This document shows, in pieces, positions 42,851 to 49,983 of a DNA stretch of 64,000 nucleotides (position 1 is the stretch's first letter; each line of letters begins with the position of its first letter). The stretch covers positions 248,001-312,000 of the forward strand of contig JADGFI010000004.1 in the NCBI GenBank assembly GCA_016743945.1. The letters are read 5' to 3'. Source of the stretch: Desulfobacteraceae bacterium (GTDB taxonomy: Bacteria > Desulfobacterota > Desulfobacteria > Desulfobacterales > Desulfobacteraceae). The notes beneath the pieces were generated by a model that did not search any database, had not been told where the DNA came from, and saw nothing but the letters and a program-made list of their open reading frames with translations. The position numbers and the translations under genes are program-made.

Positions 42851-44329
42851 ATGTTTGATAAACTTACCCGTCGTCTAAGTCTTAAAAACAGGGTCTATCT
42901 GGTCAATGCCATTGTGTTGTTCATCACATTGATTGGTGCGGCCCTGATGGTTTTGTATACCTATAAGATAGAGAAAATATTTAAAAATATTATCAGCAAA
43001 AATGTGGCCATGTTTCAGTCTGCCGAATCCCTGGGAACATCTCTTGTCAACCAGAAAGGATTTGTATCCTATTATTTTCTTGACGGCAACCCGGATTGGC
43101 TTGTCCAGTTAAGACAATACCGCTTGCTTTTTAATGACCATTTGGTAACAGCGAAATCTTTGATTGAGGAGCCCTGGGAAAAAAAAACCCTTGCCCAGAT
43201 TCAACAAGACTATCAGGTTTATGTTGAGACAAGGGATAAGGTGATTGGACTCTACAAGGCCGGGGACCGAGAACAAGGGTTTGTTCTGCATCAGGAGGTC
43301 AGGGAATCTTTTTTCCGTATCCTTGAACTTTGTGATCAGTTCAAGTTATTCCATAAAAGCAGGATACAAGAAGCCGAAAACATCAGCCGGCGGGAAGCAA
43401 ACAGGTTGCGGTATATGGCATTGATGGGTGTTGTGGCGGTTATTACTTTAAGTCTACTGGTCAATTTTATTTTTGCCCGTCATATCATGGGGCCCATCCA
43501 GGAACTGGCGCTCCATGCAAATTTTGATGACAATTTGGATAATTCGGTCAATGAGGTGGTCGCTTTAAAGCAAAGCGTACTAGGGCTCATAGAGGATTCC
43601 GAACTTACCCATCGGGCATTAAAACAAAGCCAGACATCCCTGATGCAGTCTGAAAAAATGGCCTTGGTCGGTAAGCTGGCCGCCGGAACCTCCCATAGTA
43701 TCAGAAATCCTTTGACCTCTGTAAAAATGAGACTTTTTTCTTTAAACCGCAGCTGTTCGTTTTCAGAATCTCAACGGGAAGATTTTAATGTGATCTCAGG
43801 TGAGATCGTGCAGATTAACAAAATTGTTGAAAATTTTCTGGAATTTGCCCGGCCGCCAAAACTCATTGTTAAAAAAATGAGCCCGTCCATTGTGATCGAC
43901 TCTGCTGTTCATTTGCTGGCACAAAGGCTTAGCTCCTATCATATGGAGACAAAAATTATCCGGGACGGCCCCCTTTCGGAAACGATGTTAGACCCGGAGC
44001 AGCTCAAAGAGGTGATTGTAAACATCATGATTAATGCTTGTGAAGCCATGAAAAAAGGCGGTCATATTGTTATTTTGGAACAAGAAGCCTATGTTGAGCC
44101 CTTGAAGAGAGTGGATGTGATCCGGATAACCGATGACGGGGAAGGGTTCCCCTCAAATATAAAAGATCAGATATTTGATCCTTTTTTTACCACCAAAGAA
44201 GAGGGAACCGGTTTGGGCCTAAATATTGCTTTTAATATCATACACGAGCATGGCGGGTGGCTGGATGTTACCAGTGAAGAGGGAAAAGGGACCTCTTTTG
44301 TGATTACCCTCCCCATAAAGGATGCATAA
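42851..44329 (+). CDS. Membrane sensor histidine kinase with a helical-bundle sensor
   Basis: A 492-residue kinase. Segment 1 (VNAIVLFITLIGAALMVLYT) near 18-37 and segment 2 (MALMGVVAVITLSLLVNFIF) near 190-210 flank an all-helical periplasmic region like the four-helix-bundle sensors of chemoreceptors. A HAMP-like linker follows. The H-box is SEKMALVGKLAAGTSHSIRN with His near 282, the HSIRNPL variant of NtrB-like kinases. The ATPase part has VNIMINACEAMKKGG, DDGEGFPSNIK and GTGLGLNIAFNII. It overlaps the following sigma-54 regulator's region, so the two form a classical pair. The start is in an AT-neutral context with GATAAGGATA upstream. Confidence 0.92.
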   Translation: MFDKLTRRLSLKNRVYLVNAIVLFITLIGAALMVLYTYKIEKIFKNIISKNVAMFQSAESLGTSLVNQKGFVSYYFLDGNPDWLVQLRQYRLLFNDHLVTAKSLIEEPWEKKTLAQIQQDYQVYVETRDKVIGLYKAGDREQGFVLHQEVRESFFRILELCDQFKLFHKSRIQEAENISRREANRLRYMALMGVVAVITLSLLVNFIFARHIMGPIQELALHANFDDNLDNSVNEVVALKQSVLGLIEDSELTHRALKQSQTSLMQSEKMALVGKLAAGTSHSIRNPLTSVKMRLFSLNRSCSFSESQREDFNVISGEIVQINKIVENFLEFARPPKLIVKKMSPSIVIDSAVHLLAQRLSSYHMETKIIRDGPLSETMLDPEQLKEVIVNIMINACEAMKKGGHIVILEQEAYVEPLKRVDVIRITDDGEGFPSNIKDQIFDPFFTTKEEGTGLGLNIAFNIIHEHGGWLDVTSEEGKGTSFVITLPIKDA

Positions 44330-44330
44330 A

Positions 44331-45755
44331 ATGAATCGTATTTTAGTCATAGATGACGATGATCAGCTCCGAATAAGTTTTTGTAAACTTCTAAAGGAAG
44401 AAAAATATGCGGTTGTCGGTGCAGCTTCCGGAGAGGCGGGTATTGAAATTGTTCGAGATGAAAGTTTGGATTTGGTCATTTTGGATATGCGGTTACCCGG
44501 CATGAACGGAATAGAAACCTTCAAGCAGATCAAACAGATAGATACAAAGCTGCCGGTAATCATCGTAACCGCTTTTGGAACCACGGCGATTGCCATTGAA
44601 GCCACCAAAATGGGGGCCTATGATTATGTTCTAAAGCCCTTTGAAGTACCGGAAATGCTAAGCCTGATCAAACAGGCCATAGAAGCCGGATATTGTATGC
44701 GGTCTCCGGTTGAAGTGGATGGGGTGCCCGGGAAATTATCCGGGGATGCCATTATCGGTCAAAGCAAAGGCATGCAGAATGTGTATAAATCCATTGGCCG
44801 GGTATCCCAAACCGATGCAACGGTTTTGATCCGGGGAGAATCCGGGACCGGAAAAGAATTGGTGGCCAGAGCCGTCTATCAACACGGTCTTCGTTCGGAT
44901 AAATCATTTTTAATCATTAATTGTGTGGCCATACCGGAAAATCTGCTTGAAAGCGAATTGTTCGGTTATGAAAAAGGAGCCTTCACCGGTGCCGCCCAAC
45001 GGCATATCGGCAAGGTGGAACAGGCCAATGGCGGTACGGTGTTCCTGGATGAAATCGGGGACATGCCCCTCAATATCCAGGCGAAAATTTTACGACTGCT
45101 CCAGGAAAAAAATATTGAAAGATTGGGGGGAGAAGAGACCATTCCTGTGGATGTCCGGATTATAGCCGCCACCAATAAAAACCTGGAACAGGCCATTTTG
45201 GAAGAAAAATTCAGAGAAGACTTATATTTCCGGTTAAAAGTGGTGACCATTGAACTGCCGCCGCTCAGAAACCGGCCAGAAGATATCAATGGCTTGGTCG
45301 CCTATTTTATGATTAAATTTTCCAATGAATTAAAAGTGGATAACCCAGGTGTTCAAAAAGAAGCATTACCCATTTTGAATCAATATACCTGGCCCGGAAA
45401 CATAAGGGAATTGTCAAATCTGATTCAAAAAATGCTCATCTTTAACAGAGGCGCCCCCATTTCTGCCATTGACCTTGCGCCGATATTTAAAAAAAATGAA
45501 ACTGGAAACTTGCCAAGCCAAACCGGCTTAAATTCGGTCCAGGAGTGGGTCAGGACCTCCCTGGCCCAAAATTCCGGAAAGTGTAGTTTTGATGATTTTA
45601 TGGACACCCTTTCGGGTATTGTGGTTGCGGAAGCATTGAAAAAAACCAATGGCAATCGTTCCCAGGCAGCTAAATTATTGGGGGTTTCCAGGCCGACCCT
45701 TCATTCCAAAATCGATAAATATAAGATTAAGCTGAAAACTGAAGTTTCAGGCTAG
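44331..45755 (+). CDS. Sigma-54-dependent response regulator (NtrC type)
   Basis: A 474-residue activator: receiver (ILVIDDDDQLRISFC, LVILDMRLPGMNGI, YVLKPFEVPEML), AAA+ domain ([45 protein letters not shown]) and a Fis-type helix-turn-helix (TNGNRSQAAKLLGVSRPTLH). The GAFTGA loop is intact, so it should open sigma-54 promoters. The ATG at 44331 is used because AAAGG lies nine bases before it; an ATG at 44322 inside the kinase stop region would add three residues. The kinase upstream is its evident partner. It ends the signalling island and is followed by a terminator. Confidence 0.95.
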   Translation: MNRILVIDDDDQLRISFCKLLKEEKYAVVGAASGEAGIEIVRDESLDLVILDMRLPGMNGIETFKQIKQIDTKLPVIIVTAFGTTAIAIEATKMGAYDYVLKPFEVPEMLSLIKQAIEAGYCMRSPVEVDGVPGKLSGDAIIGQSKGMQNVYKSIGRVSQTDATVLIRGESGTGKELVARAVYQHGLRSDKSFLIINCVAIPENLLESELFGYEKGAFTGAAQRHIGKVEQANGGTVFLDEIGDMPLNIQAKILRLLQEKNIERLGGEETIPVDVRIIAATNKNLEQAILEEKFREDLYFRLKVVTIELPPLRNRPEDINGLVAYFMIKFSNELKVDNPGVQKEALPILNQYTWPGNIRELSNLIQKMLIFNRGAPISAIDLAPIFKKNETGNLPSQTGLNSVQEWVRTSLAQNSGKCSFDDFMDTLSGIVVAEALKKTNGNRSQAAKLLGVSRPTLHSKIDKYKIKLKTEVSG

Positions 45756-45806
45756 AAGGATCTGTTCTTTGTCTTTTCCATAAAAAAAACGTTAAATAAG
45801 CTCCAA

Positions 45807-45846
45807 AAAGCCCGGTGAAAGCGGACAACTTCTTTTACCGGGCTTT
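45807..45846 (+). terminator. Hairpin closing the signalling island
   Basis: AAAGCCCGGTGAAAG (45807-45821) pairs with CTTTTACCGGGCTTT (45832-45846) with a single mismatch around a 10-base loop, about 50 bases after the stop of the sigma-54 regulator. The right arm ends in TTT. It is a good candidate for a Rho-independent terminator, although an A-run follows. Confidence 0.7.
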
Positions 45847-45862
45847 AAAAAAGGAGAGAGAA

Positions 45863-45973
45863 ATGTATTTTTTTGTTGCCGGAATTCATGCTGAGCCGTT
45901 GATTTGTTTTTGTCCAGTACTGACCCTGCTCTGGGGGGTGAGCGTCTGCAAAATCAAGTTGCATCGCCTGTAA
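45863..45973 (+). CDS. Possible 36-residue peptide
   Basis: An ATG with a strong AAGGAGAGAG site nine to ten bases before it opens a frame MYFFVAGIHAEPLICFCPVL then TLLWGVSVCKIKLHRL and stop. It is hydrophobic with three Cys and a basic end. It lies in the 447-base gap between the terminator at 45807 and the K+-channel gene. The ribosome site is better than many real ones nearby, but I know no homologue; coding status is doubtful. The rest of the gap (45974-46202) shows no gene. Confidence 0.3.
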   Translation: MYFFVAGIHAEPLICFCPVLTLLWGVSVCKIKLHRL

Positions 45974-46202
45974 TAAGAAAGGGTCTATCCTGCCTGGATA
46001 AACTGATTACCAGTACGGTCAACCTGTTTTCCTGGTGATGATATTTTTATTACTAATGCCAACACGCCTTATTTCATCTTATTCCCATTAGATATTTGGT
46101 TCAAACAATCCTGATATTGCAACCAGATGTCAAATGGTATAGTTTGTTAAAATACAGCTCAAAAGCCCTTGGGAAAGGAGATCCCATAAATGGAGATATG
46201 TT

Positions 46203-47240
46203 TTGATATATTTTTTAAAGAATCTGATACGTATGGGCTTGAAACGCAAAGGGATCTTTATTGTTTTTGCCTACTTGGCACTTTTGTTACTATCAAGTTT
46301 GTTGATTACATTTGTGGAACCGCCTATCTCCGCTTTAACCCGTTTTGACCAAGCGTTGTGGTGGAGTATTGTGACCAGCACAACTGTCGGCTATGGCGAT
46401 TTGTTCCCTGTTTCTAACTCGGGTAAAGTTGTTGCGGTTTTTTTACCCATGTTCATGGGTATCGGTCTTTGTGCAGCATTTATTGCCCATGTTGCTTCAT
46501 TAATGATTGAGAGGAAAGATAAAAAAATGCATGGAGAGAAAGAATACAAAGGCCAAGGTCATATATTGCTGGTGGGGTCAACCGATGAAACGGAACAATT
46601 GGTTGAAGAAATCCAGAAGGATGAGACCTATACTGACCAGGATATTGTTCTTGCAGCTGATATATCAAGGCATCCTTTTCCGCACCTGAAGAACGTTTTT
46701 TTTGTTAAAGGTCGACCCGATACCAGTCACACCCTCAACAAAGTAAATATAAAAGAAGCAACAAGGATTATTATTCACACAGGGACTGATAAAGATAGCC
46801 TGTTTGCCCTTATTAATGTGCTTAAACTGAAAAGCAAGACCTGTGAAATTACAGTCCGATGTATTTCAACCCAATCCCTGGACACATTTTCCAGTGTTCA
46901 AGGTGAGTTTCAAATAATCATGCAGATGACAGCTGAAATGATGGTGCAAGCCATGCAAGATAAGGTGCATATCCCGTTACAGATCCTGCTGAGAAACGAT
47001 TCTGATGAAGAAATATATTATGTGATTGTCCCAACAGCAGTCCAGGATCTCAGATGGTGGTCTCTGCATGACTATTTTAAGGAAAAATATGATATCCTGA
47101 CCTTTGCCATGCAAACCGCTGATAAAAAGGTGCTCATCAACCCATCAAAAAAAGATGCGGTTTCAAGAGGTGACGGGATCTGGCTCCTGGCCAAAAAAAG
47201 ACCGGTTAATATTTCCTGGCCATCGCAAATCAATGTTTGA
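46203..47240 (+). CDS. Potassium channel with a cytosolic TrkA-N-type regulatory domain
   Basis: A 345-residue two-segment K+ channel. Segments IFIVFAYLALLLLSSLLITF and VVAVFLPMFMGIGLCAAFIA flank a pore loop with the selectivity filter TSTTVGYGDLFPVS. From about 115 a nucleotide-binding RCK/TrkA-N-like fold follows (GHILLVGSTDETEQLVEEIQ, FFVKGRPDTSHTLNKVNIKE, TRIIIHTGTDKDSLFALINV), closing with a TrkA-C-like end. The overall layout matches MthK-type channels. The TTG start follows GGAG by seven bases; an in-frame ATG at 46233 is the alternative. It neighbours the DUF1538/P-II operon, suggesting shared ion or turgor control. Confidence 0.9.
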   Translation: MIYFLKNLIRMGLKRKGIFIVFAYLALLLLSSLLITFVEPPISALTRFDQALWWSIVTSTTVGYGDLFPVSNSGKVVAVFLPMFMGIGLCAAFIAHVASLMIERKDKKMHGEKEYKGQGHILLVGSTDETEQLVEEIQKDETYTDQDIVLAADISRHPFPHLKNVFFVKGRPDTSHTLNKVNIKEATRIIIHTGTDKDSLFALINVLKLKSKTCEITVRCISTQSLDTFSSVQGEFQIIMQMTAEMMVQAMQDKVHIPLQILLRNDSDEEIYYVIVPTAVQDLRWWSLHDYFKEKYDILTFAMQTADKKVLINPSKKDAVSRGDGIWLLAKKRPVNISWPSQINV

Positions 47241-47302
47241 TCCTCCCAGAGAACACCGGGAGCTGAAATGCCAGGGAACTTGAAAATCTGATACAAAGAC
47301 GT

Positions 47303-47536
47303 GTGGTCATTGTGGATGGAGACACAATCAAGATGACTGATTTGCATGATTCTATGAGGTTCAACGCTTCAGTGGGCGCCGATTGTGTTAAAAAAATTTC
47401 AACCATTCGCTATGCCATCAAAGCCACAGATAAAAGCGGAGGTTCCGGAGCTAAATGTATTGTGAAATGGAAATCCAAAATGTTTTTAAATGCGCCTTTA
47501 ATTGAAGCCATTATGATCAGCATTCAAAGCGGATAA
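47303..47536 (+). CDS. Doubtful 77-residue frame, possibly a gene remnant
   Basis: Begins with GTG at 47303 and reads MVIVDGDTIKMTDLHDSMRF, later IRYAIKATDKSGGSGAKCIV and a tail FLNAPLIEAIMISIQSG. The composition is protein-like, but no ribosome site is seen and the frame also makes sense for about 14 residues before the GTG, as if truncated. I do not recognise it. It fills most of the 377-base gap between the K+-channel gene and the first DUF1538 gene. Confidence 0.3.
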   Translation: MVIVDGDTIKMTDLHDSMRFNASVGADCVKKISTIRYAIKATDKSGGSGAKCIVKWKSKMFLNAPLIEAIMISIQSG

Positions 47537-47617
47537 GGCATTTTTTTGTTTCCAGAGGACGGGCGATTTACAAATAAGCTAAATGGTTTTATATCTGACA
47601 TATCCACAGGAAATAAT

Positions 47618-48349
47618 ATGGTTATTAAATTAATTCTGACAAAAATCAAACGTGCCTTCACTGACCTGTTGCCCATTATCCTGGTGATCGCTTTTTTTCA
47701 GATCATTGTCTTGAAACAACCATTACCCCAAATGGGAGAAGTGCTTTTCGGTGCGCTTCTTGTGGTGACAGGTCTTACCCTGTTTGTTGAGGGACTTGAA
47801 ATGGGGCTGTTTCCCATTGGTGAATCAATGGCCCATGCCCTGGCCAGGAAGGGAAGTCTTTTCTGGCTGCTTTGTTTTGCTTTTGCTTTAGGGTTTTCCA
47901 CCACAGTGGCAGAGCCGGCTCTCATAGCCGTGGCCTGGGAAGCAGCAGAAATTGCAGGTCAGGGAGGCCTTATTGACTCAAGCCAGGAATCTTTAAGAAA
48001 ATATGCCTTTGGACTTCGCCTGTCTGTTGCCTTTTCCGTGGGGCTTGCCATCCTTATCGGGGTTTTGCGTATTCTCCGCGGATGGCCCATTCATTATCTG
48101 ATCATCAGTGGTTATGTACTTGTGATGCTGATGACCATCATTGCTCCCCAAGAAATCATTGGAATCGCCTATGATGCCGGCGGCGTTACCACATCTACCA
48201 TCACAGTGCCTCTGGTTGCAGCTCTTGGCGTGGGACTTGCTTCCTCTATCAGAGGACGAAGTCCGCTTGTGGATGGGTTTGGACTCATTGCCTTTGCTTC
48301 TCTTCTCCCCATAATTTTTGTTATGGGATATGGACTTATTGTTTTTTAG
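47618..48349 (+). CDS. DUF1538 membrane protein, first of a pair
   Basis: A 243-residue membrane protein with about seven segments. The family marks are LLPIILVIAFFQIIVLKQPL, FVEGLEMGLFPIGESMA, ALGFSTTVAEPALIAVAWEA and IAYDAGGVTTSTITVPLVAA. The paired pseudo-symmetric motifs FSTTVAEP and DAGGVTTST resemble an ion-carrier core. The family has no established substrate. The ATG at 47618 is preferred because AGGA lies six bases before it; an earlier frame start adds a leader without a site. The second DUF1538 gene starts 20 bases later, and the pair may form a heterodimer gated by the P-II-like protein. Confidence 0.85.
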   Translation: MVIKLILTKIKRAFTDLLPIILVIAFFQIIVLKQPLPQMGEVLFGALLVVTGLTLFVEGLEMGLFPIGESMAHALARKGSLFWLLCFAFALGFSTTVAEPALIAVAWEAAEIAGQGGLIDSSQESLRKYAFGLRLSVAFSVGLAILIGVLRILRGWPIHYLIISGYVLVMLMTIIAPQEIIGIAYDAGGVTTSTITVPLVAALGVGLASSIRGRSPLVDGFGLIAFASLLPIIFVMGYGLIVF

Positions 48350-48369
48350 ATAAAAAGGAGCCTGTATTC

Positions 48370-49164
48370 GTGGACTTCATATATGAGTTTGGAAAAATAT
48401 TGCTTGCCACCTGCAAAGATGTGCTGCCCATTATTGTTCTGATTGTCAGTTTTCAACTGTTGGTTTTGAGGCAGCCAATTCCCCATCTGCGGCGTCTTAT
48501 TGTGGGCGGTGTATATGTTGTCATCGGACTTGCCTTGTTTCTGGCAGGACTTGAAAAAGCACTTTTCCCGCTGGGCAATATGATGGCGACGCAATTGTCT
48601 GATCCGGCTTTTATCTATGGTCCGGGAGAAATTATTACCCAGGCGGACTGGAAGGCATATGGCTGGGTCTATCTTTTTGCAGCCATGATCGGCTTTTCAA
48701 CCACCATTGCCGAACCATCTCTTGTTGCAGTGGCTTTTAAAGCCAACGAAGTATCTGCCGGAACCATCAAGCAATGGGGTTTGAGAATAACCGTCGCCAT
48801 TGGGGTTGCCTTTGGCATCAGCCTTGGAACCTTTCGGATTGTCACGGGCACGCCACTTTATATGTACATTCTTGCGGGTTATATGATTGTTATTGTACAG
48901 ACCCTATTTGCCCCCAAAAACATTATTGCCCTGGCCTATGATTCGGGTGGGGTAACAACCTCAACAGTTACAGTGCCCCTGGTGGCAGCGCTGGGCCTTG
49001 GGCTGTCCGCCACCGTGCCCGGACGAAATCCCGCCTTGGATGGTTTCGGGCTCATCGCTTTTGCCAGTTTGTTCCCGATTATAACCGTCATGGGGTATGC
49101 TCAGTTAATGCAATGGTCAACTCAACGCAAAATTAAATACATGGAGAAAAAAAATGCGATTTAA
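48370..49164 (+). CDS. DUF1538 membrane protein, second of a pair
   Basis: A 264-residue paralogue of the preceding gene: VLPIIVLIVSFQLLVLRQPI, FLAGLEKALFPLGNMMA, IGFSTTIAEPSLVAVAFKAN and LAYDSGGVTTSTVTVPLVAA. It has about seven segments and a short basic C-terminus that overlaps the P-II-like start. The GTG start has AAGGAG ten bases before it. Two homologous halves as separate genes agree with fused double-length members known in other bacteria. It is probably a subunit of one transporter with the first copy. Confidence 0.87.
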   Translation: MDFIYEFGKILLATCKDVLPIIVLIVSFQLLVLRQPIPHLRRLIVGGVYVVIGLALFLAGLEKALFPLGNMMATQLSDPAFIYGPGEIITQADWKAYGWVYLFAAMIGFSTTIAEPSLVAVAFKANEVSAGTIKQWGLRITVAIGVAFGISLGTFRIVTGTPLYMYILAGYMIVIVQTLFAPKNIIALAYDSGGVTTSTVTVPLVAALGLGLSATVPGRNPALDGFGLIAFASLFPIITVMGYAQLMQWSTQRKIKYMEKKNAI

Positions 49165-49501
49165 ACTCATCTTATCCTCGGTAAAGTCGGATATCACCGA
49201 CAAGGTTGTTGATGCAGCCAAAGCGGCAGGAGCCACCGGGGCAACGATAATACCTGCCAGGGGCACCGGCATTCATGAGGCGAAAACTTTTTTCGGTCTT
49301 ACCCTGGAGGCACAAACCGACATTATCATGTTCCTTGTTGAAGAGCATATTATTACTAAAATTTTAGACGCAATAAAACAAGCGGGAGAATTCCATAAAC
49401 CCGGTACAGGCATTGCTTTTGTGCTTCCGGTTGAACATGTTGTGGGCCTGGAAAGCCAGATGGAAAAATTTAAACAAGAGGTTCGGAAAAATTATTTTTA
49501 A
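49154..49501 (+). CDS. Divergent P-II-like signalling protein
   Basis: A 115-residue protein of the GlnB/P-II superfamily: FKLILSSVKSDITDKVVDAA, GATGATIIPARGTG, LEAQTDIIMFLVEEHIITKI and KPGTGIAFVLPVEHVVGL. The T-loop is short and lacks the uridylylated Tyr context of GlnB, so it should not report classical nitrogen status. It overlaps the end of the second DUF1538 gene by 11 bases. Like SbtB or GlnK with their carriers, it probably binds a nucleotide and gates the DUF1538 pair. The effector is unknown. Confidence 0.85.
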   Translation: MRFKLILSSVKSDITDKVVDAAKAAGATGATIIPARGTGIHEAKTFFGLTLEAQTDIIMFLVEEHIITKILDAIKQAGEFHKPGTGIAFVLPVEHVVGLESQMEKFKQEVRKNYF

Positions 49502-49531
49502 GCAATATTTTTTTCGTAAAAGGAGATGGTT

Positions 49532-49936
49532 ATGGAAACAGACAATATTAAAATAGTTCGTGCAAGGGACGTGATGCATAAGCAGATTTTGACCATTGAC
49601 GGTATGGCCACCGCCAGGGAAGCTGCTGCCATCATGCGTTCTAAAAGAGTGTTTTCGCTTCTTGTCAAAAAAAGACATGAAAATGATGCCTGGGGGATAC
49701 TGGTTGTTCAAGATTTTGTAAAAGGGGTGATTATACCAGGTCGCTCCCCGGACGATGTGAATGTTTATGAAATCATGACAAAGCCTATAATCACCGTTCC
49801 GGCGGATATGGATATCCGCTATGCCGCCCGTTTGATTTATCGTGCTGGCATCCGAAGAGCACCGGTTGAGGATAAAGGGGAAATTGTGGGAATGATTTCT
49901 CTCTCCTCTTTGATTTTGGATAATGAGCTTTTTTAG
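49532..49936 (+). CDS. CBS-domain pair protein
   Basis: A 134-residue two-CBS protein: ARDVMHKQILTIDGMATARE, SLLVKKRHENDAWGILVVQD, YEIMTKPIITVPADMDIRYA and GIRRAPVEDKGEIVGMISL. It is expected to bind adenine nucleotides. The ATG at 49532 is preferred to one at 49526, because AAAGGAG touches the earlier one but sits six bases from the later. It lies in the DUF1538/P-II operon, offering a second nucleotide sensor on the same transporter. Confidence 0.9.
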   Translation: METDNIKIVRARDVMHKQILTIDGMATAREAAAIMRSKRVFSLLVKKRHENDAWGILVVQDFVKGVIIPGRSPDDVNVYEIMTKPIITVPADMDIRYAARLIYRAGIRRAPVEDKGEIVGMISLSSLILDNELF

Positions 49937-49983
49937 TGGTTTTAACTTGATCCATTAGCAATCACTTAACAAAAAGAAACCGT

